DNA of 64,000 nt, taken from positions 4,409,501 to 4,473,500 of the forward strand of contig NZ_CP060131.1 of assembly GCF_014235185.1 (NCBI RefSeq), read 5' to 3'. The notes under the pieces were generated by a model. That model was not told the DNA's origin. It did no database searches and saw nothing but the letters and a program-made list of their open reading frames with translations. This stretch comes from Pseudonocardia petroleophila (GTDB lineage: Bacteria; Actinomycetota; Actinomycetes; Mycobacteriales; Pseudonocardiaceae). Position numbers and translations under genes: made by a program. Positions 47,370 to 56,324 of the stretch are shown one piece after another (the stretch's first letter is position 1; the number at the start of each line of letters is the position of its first letter).

Positions 47370-49724
47370 GTGGAGCACCCGGACGACGTGCCGGCCGGGG
47401 TCGTGGACCGGCTGCCGGTCGGGGTGTTCGCACTCGACGGGGACGAGACCGTCGTGCTCTGGAACCGCCGCGCCGAGCAGCTGACCGGCTGGCCGCCGGA
47501 GCGGGTGCTGGGCACCCGGCTGGCCGAGCCGTCGCTGGACGCCCCGACCGTCGCCCGGATCGCCGACGAGCTGCGCGCCGGCCGCCCGTTCGCCGGGCGC
47601 GTCCCCGCCCGCGGCTCCGGCCCCACGCTGTACTTCCGGGCCGTCCCGGTGACGATGCCCGGGATCTCGGTGGTCGGGGTGCTCCAGGACGTCGACGACA
47701 CGCGGGCGGGGGACGAGGCGTTCGCGCTGCTCGACGCCCTGTGGGAGAGCGCACCCGTCGGTCTCGCCTACTTCGACACCGCCCTGCGCTACCGCCGCGT
47801 CAACGGCGCCGTCCTCGACATCGACGGCGGCACGGTCGACCAGCGGCTCGGCCGCACGCTGGAGGAGGTGCACGGCGCGGTCGGCGCCACGATCGCCGAC
47901 GGCCTGCGCGCCGTCCTCGCCGGCGGGCGGGCCCGCGCGTCCGTGCCGGTCCGGGGACGGCTCTGGCACGGGGCCGGCCCGCCGCAGGAGTGGCGGGTGA
48001 GCATGTACCCGGTGCACGCGCCGGACGGGCGGGTGATCGGGTGCGGCGCCGTCATCGTCGACGTCACGGTGGCCGAGAGGACCCGCCGCGAGCTCGCCAG
48101 GGTCGCCGCCCAGCGCGAGCACGCGCTCAACCGCTACCAGAGCCTCATCGAGGCCACGAGCGCCGCGGTGTGGGTCCGGGAGGTCGACGGCAGCGCCCGC
48201 CGCGACGCCCCGGGGCTGCGCGCGATCACCGGGCAGAGCGTCGCGGAGATGCGCGGCTGGGGCTTCCTCGACGCGGTCCACCCCCAGCACCGCGACGCCT
48301 GGCGCGCGGCGTGGGAGCAGGCCGTCACCGCCGAGACCGCCGAGGTGTTCTCGCTGGTCTACCGGCTGCGCACGGCCGACGGCGGGTACCGGTGGTTCCG
48401 CACCCGCGCCGTCCCGGTCCGCACCGAGGGCCGCGTCGCGCAGTGGGTCGGCACCGAGACCGACATCGACGACGCGATCCGGGCCCGCGACCGGCTCGAC
48501 CTGCTCGCCCGGGCCACGCTCGCGATGAACTCGGCCGTCGAGCCCGAGGGCGAGCTCGGGGCCCTCGCCGACGCGCTGGTGCCCGACTTCGCCGACGTCT
48601 GCCGCGTCTACCTGGTGGACCCGCCACGGGCGCGGGGCGGCATCACCGGGCGCCGCTCGGTGGCCCGGACCGCGCCCGGCCTGCCGGAGTCCCCGATGAC
48701 CGACCCCCGGTTCGTGTTCGCCGCCGACCACCCCATCGCCCGGTGCGTCCGCACGGCCGCACCGGTGCTCGCCGCGGTGCCCCGGATCGGCGAGCAGGAC
48801 TGGCAGCCGACCCCGCAGATGGCGCGGTGGGGGGTCGGCGTCGACGCCCACTCGGTGCTGGTCGCGCCGGTGCTCTCCGGCGGGGTCGTCGTCGCCGCCC
48901 TGCTGTTCGTGGGCGCCGGCGACCGGCCCCCCTACACCGAGGACGACCTGGGCCTGGTCGGCGAGCTGGGCACGCGGGCGTCGGCCGCGGTGGAGAAGGC
49001 GATCGCGTTCCAGCAGAGCAGGCAGGTCGCCGTCGCCCTGCAGAGCGCGATGCTCACCGAGCCGCCGACGGCGCCCGGCCTGGAGATCCAGACGCGCTAC
49101 CTGCCGGCCGCGGCGGGCCTCGCGGTGGGCGGCGACTGGTTCGACGCGTTCCCGCTGCCCGGCGGCGACCTCGCCGTCGGGGTGGGCGACGTCGCCGGTC
49201 ACGACCTGCCCGCGGCGGCCACGATGGGCCAGCTCCGCAGCATGCTGCGGGCGCTCGCCGACGACGCCCGCCCCCCGTCGGCGGCGGTGGCGGCGCTGGA
49301 CCGCGTCGCGACCCGGCTCGGCGTCACCCGGTTCACCACGCTGGTGCACGGACACGTGGTGCGGGGCGCCGGGGGCACGGTGTTCCGCTGGTCCAACGCC
49401 GGGCACCCGCAGCCCGTGCTGGTGTCGGCCGACGGCGATCCCGCGTTCCTGGCCGGGGACGTCGGGGTGGTCCTCGGCGTCGCGCCGGGCAGCGCGCGCC
49501 GCGACAACGAGGCCGTGCTGCCGCCGGGGAGCACCCTGCTGCTCTACACCGACGGGCTCGTCGAGCGCCGCCGCGACCCCGACGACCGGGCGAACGCCGA
49601 CCTGCTCGCGCTCGCCCGCGCCCACGCCCACCGCCCGCTCGGCGAGTTCTGCGACCACCTGGTCCGCGACACCGCCGCCGACACCGACGACGACATCGTG
49701 GTGCTGGCGGTGCGCGTCTCGTGA
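47370..49724 (+). CDS. PAS-GAF SpoIIE-type serine phosphatase
   Basis: A 784-residue sensor phosphatase. Three PAS-like units occupy ~8-110, ~115-230 and ~255-365 (GVFALDGDETVVLWNRRAEQ, PVGLAYFDTALRYRRVNGAV, FLDAVHPQHRDAWRAAWEQA), a GAF-like domain ~375-555, and a SpoIIE/PP2C domain to the end. Metal-binding Asp residues are in AVGGDWFDAF (~585), VGVGDVAGHD (~605), LYTDGLVERR (~727) and DDDIVVLAVR (~773). It would dephosphorylate STAS anti-anti-sigma factors in response to a small molecule, redox or light signal. No STAS gene is adjacent. Its stop overlaps the kinase start. Confidence 0.92.
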   Translation: MEHPDDVPAGVVDRLPVGVFALDGDETVVLWNRRAEQLTGWPPERVLGTRLAEPSLDAPTVARIADELRAGRPFAGRVPARGSGPTLYFRAVPVTMPGISVVGVLQDVDDTRAGDEAFALLDALWESAPVGLAYFDTALRYRRVNGAVLDIDGGTVDQRLGRTLEEVHGAVGATIADGLRAVLAGGRARASVPVRGRLWHGAGPPQEWRVSMYPVHAPDGRVIGCGAVIVDVTVAERTRRELARVAAQREHALNRYQSLIEATSAAVWVREVDGSARRDAPGLRAITGQSVAEMRGWGFLDAVHPQHRDAWRAAWEQAVTAETAEVFSLVYRLRTADGGYRWFRTRAVPVRTEGRVAQWVGTETDIDDAIRARDRLDLLARATLAMNSAVEPEGELGALADALVPDFADVCRVYLVDPPRARGGITGRRSVARTAPGLPESPMTDPRFVFAADHPIARCVRTAAPVLAAVPRIGEQDWQPTPQMARWGVGVDAHSVLVAPVLSGGVVVAALLFVGAGDRPPYTEDDLGLVGELGTRASAAVEKAIAFQQSRQVAVALQSAMLTEPPTAPGLEIQTRYLPAAAGLAVGGDWFDAFPLPGGDLAVGVGDVAGHDLPAAATMGQLRSMLRALADDARPPSAAVAALDRVATRLGVTRFTTLVHGHVVRGAGGTVFRWSNAGHPQPVLVSADGDPAFLAGDVGVVLGVAPGSARRDNEAVLPPGSTLLLYTDGLVERRRDPDDRANADLLALARAHAHRPLGEFCDHLVRDTAADTDDDIVVLAVRVS

Positions 49725-50353
49725 CCCCCGACGTCGTGGCCGATCTCGTGTCCCGCATCGGCGCGCTGCCCGGCGACAGGGTCGTGGTGGGCGTCGCCGG
49801 TTGTCCCGGCGCGGGCAAGTCGACGCTGGTCGCGGCCCTGCTCACGGCGCTGGCGGCCGAGCACGGGCCCGAGTCCGTCGCGCACGTCCCGATGGACGGG
49901 TTCCACCTCGCCGACGTCGAGCTCGCCCGCCTGGGCCGGTCGGACCGCAAGGGCGCCCCCGACACCTTCGACGCCGGCGGGTACGTCGCGCTGCTGCGGC
50001 GGATCGCCGCGCACGACGAGGACGTCGTCTACGCGCCGGCGTTCGAGCGCGACCTCGAGCAGCCCGTGGCCGGGGCGATCCCGGTGCCGCGCACGGCCCG
50101 GGTGGTCCTCACCGAGGGCAACTACCTGCTGCTCGACGCGCCGGGCTGGCGCGCGGTGCCCGGCCTGCTCGACGCCGCCTGGTTCTGCGACGTCGACCCG
50201 GCGCTGCGCCACGAGCGGCTGGTCGCCCGGCACGTGGCGTTCGGGAAGACCCCGGCCGCGGCGGCCGCCTGGGTGGCGGCGGTCGACGGCCCGAACGCGG
50301 CGCTGGTCGAGGCCTCGCGCGACCGCGCCGACCTGGTGGTGCGGGTCGGCTAG
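49721..50353 (+). CDS. Uridine kinase-like nucleoside/nucleotide kinase
   Basis: A 210-residue P-loop kinase of the uridine kinase/PRK/pantothenate-kinase-like group. Walker A is GVAGCPGAGKST (~24-35), followed by MDGFHLADVELAR, APDTFDAGGYVALLRR and VLTEGNYLLLD, a set shared by the YfdG/FrcK-like small-molecule kinases. RHVAFGKTPAAAAAWV is a lid segment. It would phosphorylate a nucleoside, sugar or fructose-like substrate. GTGA overlap with the phosphatase stop couples it to sensing, an odd pair. The CTAG stop is shared with DUF3500. Confidence 0.85.
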   Translation: MTPDVVADLVSRIGALPGDRVVVGVAGCPGAGKSTLVAALLTALAAEHGPESVAHVPMDGFHLADVELARLGRSDRKGAPDTFDAGGYVALLRRIAAHDEDVVYAPAFERDLEQPVAGAIPVPRTARVVLTEGNYLLLDAPGWRAVPGLLDAAWFCDVDPALRHERLVARHVAFGKTPAAAAAWVAAVDGPNAALVEASRDRADLVVRVG

Positions 50354-51492
50354 TGGTGCCGGGCCCGGTGCGCGGCGAGGGTGTCCAGCCCGAAGTCGGC
50401 CTCCGGGTCGCGCCACACCGAGTGCGCGTGGTTGACGTCGCGCTGGGTGTTGTCCCACTCCAGCAGCAGCCGGGGGCCCTGCAGCCGGTAGTAGTGCGGC
50501 TCGCCCGGTGCCGTCGATCCCGCCCAGGCCAGGTGCACCGCGTCGAGGGCGGTGTCGTCGGCGTAGCGGGGCAGCGGGGAGAGCCCCTCGGGGACGCGGT
50601 CGAGGTAGCAGCCCAGCAGCGCGCGCAGCCGCTCGCGCTGGCCCGCGTCCAGCGCCGACGCCGGCACCCCCTTCGGGGCGTCGGTGAGCGCGACGGCGGC
50701 GTGGTCGGCGTCGTCGAGACCGGCCTTGTCGTCGATGCCGTCGCTCATCCTCTGCAGCTTCGCCTGCTCGGCCGCGTCCTCGAACGGGGCGCGCCAGATC
50801 CCGGCCAGCGGGATCACCCGGTCACCCGCCGACGCGCGGGTCCGGTTGCCCGAGACGATGTCCGACGGCGCGCGCGGCAGCAGCACCGCCGCGGCGGCGA
50901 GGTCGGGGTCGAGCGAGCGGACGAGGTCGCGCGCGAGGTCCTCGACGGCCCCGAGCGGGCGCAGCCGCGCCCCGCCCAGCAGCGGGGAGGAGGCGGGGTC
51001 GGCGCCGAGGAACAGCGGCGTCGTCGCGGCCACCCGCCCGTCGACGACGAGGACGTTGACCGACACGTGGTGCCCGCCGAACCGCCACGCCCACGGCGCC
51101 GCTCCGCCCGGCTCGCCGAAGACCCGCAGGTAGTACAGCCCGGGGTCGCGTCCGCGGTCGCGGTCGAAGGAGGTGACGAAGCCCTCCGTGCGGTCCAGGA
51201 CGTTCTCCAGGCCCATCACAGTCGCGACGGTGACGTACGCGGCCTCGGACAGCGCGCTCGCGACCAGGGCCATCGCCAGCCGCTGCTGGGCGGGGCGCTG
51301 CGCGTGCACGGTGAGCCCGCCGTGGTCGGTCGGCGTGTAGAACCAGCGCAGCCGCTCGGCGTCGTCGGCGGACCCGGGGACCGCGCCCGAGGCGACGCGG
51401 CGCTGCTCGGCGTCGAGGGAGTCGAGCCACGCGGCGGCGGCCTCGGCGCAGCGGGCGGCGACGTCGCGGGCGGCGGCATCTGCGGTGATCAC
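50350..51492 (-). CDS. DUF3500 protein
   Basis: A 380-residue DUF3500 protein. The family blocks are RLRWFYTPTDHGGLTV, YLRVFGEPGGAAPWAWRFGG, HHVSVNVLVVDG, TPLFLGADPA and the C-terminal EPHYYRLQGPRLLLEWDNTQ with HAHSVWRDPEADFG. The His-rich pattern could bind a metal or haem-like ligand. No signal peptide is visible. GTG 51492 is supported by TAGCAT six nt upstream. Function of DUF3500 is unassigned. Confidence 0.87.
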   Translation of the reverse strand: MITADAAARDVAARCAEAAAAWLDSLDAEQRRVASGAVPGSADDAERLRWFYTPTDHGGLTVHAQRPAQQRLAMALVASALSEAAYVTVATVMGLENVLDRTEGFVTSFDRDRGRDPGLYYLRVFGEPGGAAPWAWRFGGHHVSVNVLVVDGRVAATTPLFLGADPASSPLLGGARLRPLGAVEDLARDLVRSLDPDLAAAAVLLPRAPSDIVSGNRTRASAGDRVIPLAGIWRAPFEDAAEQAKLQRMSDGIDDKAGLDDADHAAVALTDAPKGVPASALDAGQRERLRALLGCYLDRVPEGLSPLPRYADDTALDAVHLAWAGSTAPGEPHYYRLQGPRLLLEWDNTQRDVNHAHSVWRDPEADFGLDTLAAHRARHH

Positions 51493-51498
51493 CGGCGG

Positions 51499-51504
51499 AT
51501 GCTA
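51499..51504 (-). promoter_or_regulatory. -10 box (TAGCAT) of DUF3500 gene
   Basis: TAGCAT on the minus strand ends six nt before GTG 51492, again a leaderless arrangement. Confidence 0.55.
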
Positions 51505-51509
51505 ACCGC

Positions 51510-51722
51510 TCAGGGGCGGGGCCGCCCCGCCCCGATCCGGCAGTCGATCTCCTCCGGGGCGAGGCCGGTGAGGTCGGCGATCAGCGAGCGGGCGGCGTCC
51601 TCGGCGCCCACCATCGAGACGACCGTGGTGGCCGCCTCGATCTCCGGCACGTAGAGCACGATCCGCCGGTCCGACGGCCAGGCCAGCACCTCGAAGATGC
51701 GCACACCGGGCCCGTCGTCCAC
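51510..51722 (-). CDS. Small HicB-like alpha/beta protein
   Basis: A 70-residue protein from GTG 51722 (MDDGPGVRIFEVLAWPSDRR). VLYVPEIEAATTVVSMVGAE then DAARSLIADLTGLAPEEID looks like the RNase-H-like partial fold of HicB-type antitoxin proteins. No HicA toxin gene is adjacent, so a solitary HicB-like role is a guess. TACCGT lies seven nt upstream of the start. It is 17 nt upstream of the DUF3500 start on the same strand and may be cotranscribed with it. Confidence 0.5.
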   Translation of the reverse strand: MDDGPGVRIFEVLAWPSDRRIVLYVPEIEAATTVVSMVGAEDAARSLIADLTGLAPEEIDCRIGAGRPRP

Positions 51723-51763
51723 GCCGCCAACGGTAGACCCGCCGGAGGCGTCGCGACACGGGC

Positions 51764-54121
51764 TCAGCCGCAGGGCGTGACGGAGCAGTCCTGGGTCGAC
51801 GGCGGGGTCCGCGTCTCCTGCGGTGCGCCGCCGCCGGTGCCGAACAGCAGGGAGTCGTCCTCGCGGGGGCGCTCGGGCTGCGGGGCGCCGGACTCCTGCG
51901 GGGCCTCCGGCGCCGGGGGCGGCGGCTCCTCCGTCGGCGTGACGACCGGTTCCGGCGTGGGCGTCGGGGTCGGCGTCGCCTCCGGGTCGACGCCGGGGGG
52001 CGCGTCGGAGGCGGCCTCGCCGATCGGGCGGTACGGCGGGAACGTCTCCACCGGCGCCTCGTCGAGCGCCTGGCCCATGAACGTCCGCCAGACCTCGCCG
52101 GGCAGGGTCTTGCCGCTGATCGGCTCGCCGCTCGCCGTCCGGATCGGGGAGTTCATGTCGGTGCCGATCCACACCGACGTCGACAGCGACGGGGTGAACC
52201 CGGCCATCCAGGCGTCGTTGTTGTCGCCGTCGAACCGCGACTGCACCGTGCCGGTCTTGGCCGCGACCGGGCGCCCGCCGGGCAGCGACAGGCCGTCCTG
52301 CTCGGCGACCTCCAGCATCGACTCGACGACGTTGCGCGCGACCCGCTCGGGGAAGCGCCGCTCGCCCTCGGTGATGCCCCCCGCCCCCGCGGCGGAGAAC
52401 AGCACCCGCCCGTCGGCGGTGACGACCTCGCTGACCAGGTGCGGCTGGTGCCACACCCCGCCGCCGGCGATCGTCGCGTACGCCGAGGCCAGCTCGAGCG
52501 CACTGACCTCCTTGTTGCCCAGCGCGATGCCCTCGTTCGGGTCGTCGAGCGGCGCGGTGATCCCGGCCGCCCGGGCCGCCGCGGCGACGGCCTCGGGGCC
52601 GACCTGCTTGGCGAGGGTGTTGAACACGACGTTGTTGGACACCGTCATGGCCTGCTTGAGGTCGCAGCGGTCGCAGTCGGCGCCCTCGGCGTTGCGCAGC
52701 CCGGGCACCTCCTCGCCGTCGAAGGTCTCGCCGAGCCCGACCGGCGGGTCCTGCTGCAGGCCGGCGAGCACCACGAACGGCTTGAACGTCGACCCGGCGA
52801 GGCGCTGCACGCGCGCGTAGTCCAGGCCCAGGCCGTTGTCGCCGCCGTAGTAGGCGAGGATCCCCCCGGTCTGCGGGTCGATCGCGACCATCGCGCTGCG
52901 CAGGTCGTCCGGCTGCCCCTCCAGGGCCGCCTGCGCGGCCTCGACGGCCTGCTGCTGGCGCTCGGGGTCGATCGTCGTGGTGATCCGCAGGCCCTCCTGG
53001 GCGAGGTCCTCCGAGGTGATGCCGAGCGCGTCCAGCTCCGCGGTGACGGCCGTGACGACGTGCCCGTTCGCGTCGGCGGGCACCCCGGCCGCGGCCCGGC
53101 GGGGCTCGATCGTCGCGGGGAACTGCACCGCGGCCCGCTCCGCCGGGTCGAGCCAGCCCTGCGCGACCATCCCGTCGAGCACGAAGTTCCAGCGCTCGAC
53201 GGCGCGGTCGGGGTTGCGCGCGGGGTCCCAGCGCGACGGCGACTGGATCAGCCCGGCCAGCAGCGCGCCCTCGCTGGGGTCCAGCAGCTGCACCGGCTTG
53301 CCGAAGTAGGCCTGGCTCGCCGACTGGATGCCGTAGGCGCCGCGGCCGAAGTAGATCGCGTTGAGGTAGTCGCCGAGGATCTCGTCCTTCGTGCGCTCCT
53401 GCGAGATCTTGACGGCGAGCACGACCTCCTTGTACTTGCGCCACAGCGAGTACTCGTCGCCGACGAGGGCGTTCTTGACGTACTGCTGGGTGATGGTCGA
53501 GCCGCCGCCGGACCCGCCCTGCACCTGGTTCCAGACCGCCCGCAGGATGCCGGTCAGGTCGAAGCCGGGGTTGGAGTAGAACGTGCGGTCCTCGGCGGCG
53601 AGCACGGCGTCGCGGACGTGCGGGGGGACGTCCTCGATGGCCACCGCGATCCGGTTGCCCTCCTCGGGCACCAGCCGCGTCAGCCGGCTGCCGTCGGAGT
53701 AGGACACCAGCGCGACCTGGTTGGTCACCGCGTCGGTGGGGCTGGGGACGGAGAAGAACACCCAGCCCAGCCCGAAGGCCAGCAGCGGGCCCAGCAGCAC
53801 CGCGGCCAGGCCCGCGAGGGCGGTGCGGCGGACCAGGCGCAGGCGCTGGGCGCGGCGCTCCTCCGGGGTGGCGGGCCTGCGGTGCTGCGACCCGCCGCCG
53901 CCGGGGCGCAGCCGGTTGACGAGGGCGCCGATCCGGCCGGGGGCGGCGCGGCGGCGGCCGGTGCCGTCCGCGCGGGCGGTGTCCTGGACCGTCGCGCCGC
54001 GGCGGCGCGTCGGGGGCTGCCACCAGCCGACCTCGCCCGCGGCGGCCCGGCGCCTCCCGCCCGCGGACCGCGACCCGTGGCCCGGACGCCGTGCGGAGGC
54101 GACGGTGTGTGCTCCCGACAC
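51764..54121 (-). CDS. Class A penicillin-binding protein with long cytoplasmic and Pro-rich tails
   Basis: A 785-residue bifunctional synthase. Residues 1-98 are a basic, disordered cytoplasmic tail; a transmembrane helix (~100-122) follows. GT51 has Glu177 in AEDRTFY and GGSTITQQYVKN (207-218). The transpeptidase has S444xxK447 (STFK), SNN 495-497 and KTG 622-624. After ~700 comes an acidic Pro/Thr/Glu tail (TPTPTPTPEPVVTPTEEPPP) ending with two Cys (DCSVTPCG). It makes and cross-links peptidoglycan and resembles mycobacterial PonA1 in layout. GTG 54121 follows GGGAGGTG. A second such gene lies at 35.5 kb. Confidence 0.92.
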   Translation of the reverse strand: MSGAHTVASARRPGHGSRSAGGRRRAAAGEVGWWQPPTRRRGATVQDTARADGTGRRRAAPGRIGALVNRLRPGGGGSQHRRPATPEERRAQRLRLVRRTALAGLAAVLLGPLLAFGLGWVFFSVPSPTDAVTNQVALVSYSDGSRLTRLVPEEGNRIAVAIEDVPPHVRDAVLAAEDRTFYSNPGFDLTGILRAVWNQVQGGSGGGSTITQQYVKNALVGDEYSLWRKYKEVVLAVKISQERTKDEILGDYLNAIYFGRGAYGIQSASQAYFGKPVQLLDPSEGALLAGLIQSPSRWDPARNPDRAVERWNFVLDGMVAQGWLDPAERAAVQFPATIEPRRAAAGVPADANGHVVTAVTAELDALGITSEDLAQEGLRITTTIDPERQQQAVEAAQAALEGQPDDLRSAMVAIDPQTGGILAYYGGDNGLGLDYARVQRLAGSTFKPFVVLAGLQQDPPVGLGETFDGEEVPGLRNAEGADCDRCDLKQAMTVSNNVVFNTLAKQVGPEAVAAAARAAGITAPLDDPNEGIALGNKEVSALELASAYATIAGGGVWHQPHLVSEVVTADGRVLFSAAGAGGITEGERRFPERVARNVVESMLEVAEQDGLSLPGGRPVAAKTGTVQSRFDGDNNDAWMAGFTPSLSTSVWIGTDMNSPIRTASGEPISGKTLPGEVWRTFMGQALDEAPVETFPPYRPIGEAASDAPPGVDPEATPTPTPTPEPVVTPTEEPPPPAPEAPQESGAPQPERPREDDSLLFGTGGGAPQETRTPPSTQDCSVTPCG

Positions 54122-54292
54122 CGGTCACCTCCCGTTCGTCCTGCCGCTCCGGGGCGCCGGAGGTTCCACCGCTCCAACGGGTCTCCGCACGGCCGCGGTG
54201 TGGCGGGCGCTCCGAGATCACCCGATGAGAGGAAGCGTGTCGCGCCTCGACCCGGTGACCCGGTCGACCGCGGCCACTGTACGTAGTCGGGC

Positions 54293-54308
54293 TGGGCCGT
54301 TCGGCCCA
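54293..54308. repeat. Inverted repeat between PBP and esterase genes
   Basis: TGGGCC-GTTC-GGCCCA is a perfect six-bp inverted repeat, extended by GGG/CCC, in the 272-nt divergent region. It is GC-rich without a T-run; it could be an operator or a fortuitous hairpin. Confidence 0.3.
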
Positions 54309-54393
54309 ACCCCCCGCAGGCGTAGCGTCGGTGGGGTTGCGGAGCGGTCCGACGGGGCCGCGCCATCGGTGGATCTCGGGTGGTGGGTGGATC

Positions 54394-55593
54394 GTGGTGT
54401 GGCGGCGGGCCGTGCGGGGCGCGGGATTCGCGGTGGGGGCGCTGGGTGTGCTCGGCGCGGCCGGGGCGCGGCGCCCGGTGATCCGGCGCTGGCCTGCGTC
54501 GATCGTGCAGGCGGCGCCGTGCCTGCCCGCGTCGGAGTTCCCGGGGGCGGTGTCGCTGCTGGCCGGGGCGGCCGGGGTGGGTGCCGCGCTGGCCGGCGGC
54601 CCGGCCGGGCTCGCCGCCGCGGCGCTGAACGGTGTCGCGGTGGCCGCCCTGCACGGTCTGCGCGGTGACGCAGCGCGCTCGGCCGTGGTCCTCGACGCGG
54701 CGCTGGCGGGCCTGCCCCGGACACCGGGGCCGGCCCCCGCCGGACGGCTGCCGGCGGGGCGCGCGGCCCGGTCCCGGCACCTGCGCGCGGCCGACCTCGC
54801 CTACGGCGACGACCCCGCCCAGCGCCTCGACGTGTGGGGCCCGGCGGAGCCCGTCCGGGGCGCGCCGGTGCTCGTCCAGGTCCACGGCGGCGGGTGGACG
54901 GGCGGGGACAAGGCGCTGTCCGCCTCGCCGCTGCTTTCGCACCTCGTCGACCGCGGCTGGGTGTGCGTCACCGTCAACTACCGCCTCGGCCCGCAGGAGC
55001 GGTGGCCGTCGATGATCGTCGACGTCAAGCGCGCGCTCGCGTGGGTGCACGAGCACATCGCCGAGCACGGGGGCGACCCGTCGTCCGTCGCGATCACCGG
55101 GGGGTCCGCGGGCGGGCACCTGGCCTCGCTGGCCGCGGTCACGGCGGGCGACCCGGCGTTCCAGCCCGGTTTCGAGGCCGCCGACACCTCCGTCGTCGCG
55201 GCGGTGCCGGTGTACGGCGTGCACGACTTCTCCGTCGACGAGCACGGCCTGCACCACACGGTGGAGCACGACGTGATCGGCACGACGTACGCCGCCGACC
55301 GCGCGACGTGGCTGGCCGCGTCACCGCTGCACCGGGCCGGGCCGGACGCCCCGCCGTTCCTGGTCGTGCACGGCAGCGCCGACACGATCGTCTCCGTCGG
55401 CCAGTCGCGGCGGTTCGTCGCGCGGATGCGGGAGCTGGGCAACGAGGTGCACTTCGCCGAGCTGCCGCACGCCCAGCACGGCTTCGACGGGTTCCCGTCG
55501 GCGCGCACCGGGCACCACGTCCGGGCGGTCCACCGGTTCCTCTCCGCCGTCCACGCCCGACGCCCGGCCCCGGCCGCCACCACCGTGGGGTGA
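54394..55593 (+). CDS. Alpha/beta-hydrolase esterase (HSL-like)
   Basis: A 399-residue esterase. Residues ~1-75 are hydrophobic (GFAVGALGVLGAAGA, AVSLLAGAAGVGAALAGG), probably membrane-associated. The catalytic part has VLVQVHGGGWTGGDK (oxyanion hole), GGSAGGHLASLAAV (nucleophile Ser), VVHGSADTIVS (Asp) and LPHAQHGFDG (His), the hormone-sensitive lipase-like arrangement. A possible TAGCGT -10 at 54323-54328 would place the mRNA start near 54335, after GTG 54331, so GTG 54394 with a GGTGGGTGG site is preferred. Substrate unknown. Confidence 0.82.
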   Translation: MVWRRAVRGAGFAVGALGVLGAAGARRPVIRRWPASIVQAAPCLPASEFPGAVSLLAGAAGVGAALAGGPAGLAAAALNGVAVAALHGLRGDAARSAVVLDAALAGLPRTPGPAPAGRLPAGRAARSRHLRAADLAYGDDPAQRLDVWGPAEPVRGAPVLVQVHGGGWTGGDKALSASPLLSHLVDRGWVCVTVNYRLGPQERWPSMIVDVKRALAWVHEHIAEHGGDPSSVAITGGSAGGHLASLAAVTAGDPAFQPGFEAADTSVVAAVPVYGVHDFSVDEHGLHHTVEHDVIGTTYAADRATWLAASPLHRAGPDAPPFLVVHGSADTIVSVGQSRRFVARMRELGNEVHFAELPHAQHGFDGFPSARTGHHVRAVHRFLSAVHARRPAPAATTVG

Positions 55594-55714
55594 CGCGGTG
55601 GAGTTGCGCGCAACGGAATTGTGCGCGAACGGCCTATGGCGTCGCGGCTCCCGACCGCACAGACTGGGCGCGCGGCCCGGGGCTGGCCGCGGTGGGCGGC
55701 TCGGGGAGTACGAC

Positions 55715-55906
55715 GTGCTGGCATGGGTCGTGGGTGGAGCCGCCGTCTGGATGGTGTCCGCCGTGGGCGTGGCGGGTGTGCTCGGCGCGGTGATCGCGCG
55801 GGCCGACCGCGAGGACCCCTTCGTCGACGACTCCCGGATGCTCGTGCCCACCCAGCGCACCGCCTCACCGCTGTGCGACTGCCCGGTGCACAGCGCCGTC
55901 TCCTGA
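55715..55906 (+). CDS. Small single-TM protein with C-terminal CxC
   Basis: This 63-residue protein begins MLAWVVGGAAVWMVSAVGVA, one transmembrane helix, and ends TASPLCDCPVHSAVS. GTG 55715 follows GGGGAG by six nt, giving a good ribosome site. The short C-terminal loop with Cys-Asp-Cys-Pro-Val-His could bind metal or be redox-active. No family is recognised. It sits alone between the esterase gene and the SnoaL-like gene. Confidence 0.55.
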   Translation: MLAWVVGGAAVWMVSAVGVAGVLGAVIARADREDPFVDDSRMLVPTQRTASPLCDCPVHSAVS

Positions 55907-55952
55907 GCGCCGTCCCCCTCAGCGCCGTCCCCCCGGGTCGGGTCCCGATCTC

Positions 55953-56324
55953 CTACGGGGTGAGCAGGGCCGCCATCCGCTCGCGCAGCGCGGTGGCCGC
56001 CGAGTAGGGCCGCACCATCACCGTCAGCTCCGTGAGCACGCCGTCGACGGCCCTGAGGATGTCGACGCCCTGCAGTGCGCGGTCGCCGACGCGGGCGGTG
56101 AAGACGAGCACCCGCCCGTCGTCGTCGCCGTACGCGTCGGTGTAGGTGAAGTCCTCGAACACGCCCACGACGGCGGTGAGGATCGCCCGCAGCGCGTCGC
56201 GCCCGACGTAGGGCCGGTGGACGACGGGGGAGACGAAGACGGCGTCGGGGGCGAACAGCGCCACCGCCGCGTCCACGTCGCCGCGGTGCACGGCGTCGCG
56301 GAAGGCGGAGATCGGGTCGGTCAT
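55953..56324 (-). CDS. SnoaL-like/NTF2-fold protein
   Basis: A 123-residue NTF2-like protein. FRDAVHRGDVDAAVALFAPD and AVFVSPVVHRPYVGRDALRA are the SnoaL-like helix and strand, and FEDFTYTDAYGDDDGRVLVF the sheet. Such proteins can be small-molecule-binding isomerases or cyclases. ATG 56324 overlaps the upstream LLM gene's stop by four nt (ATGA), so the pair is coupled. Function is inferred only from fold. Confidence 0.83.
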   Translation of the reverse strand: MTDPISAFRDAVHRGDVDAAVALFAPDAVFVSPVVHRPYVGRDALRAILTAVVGVFEDFTYTDAYGDDDGRVLVFTARVGDRALQGVDILRAVDGVLTELTVMVRPYSAATALRERMAALLTP

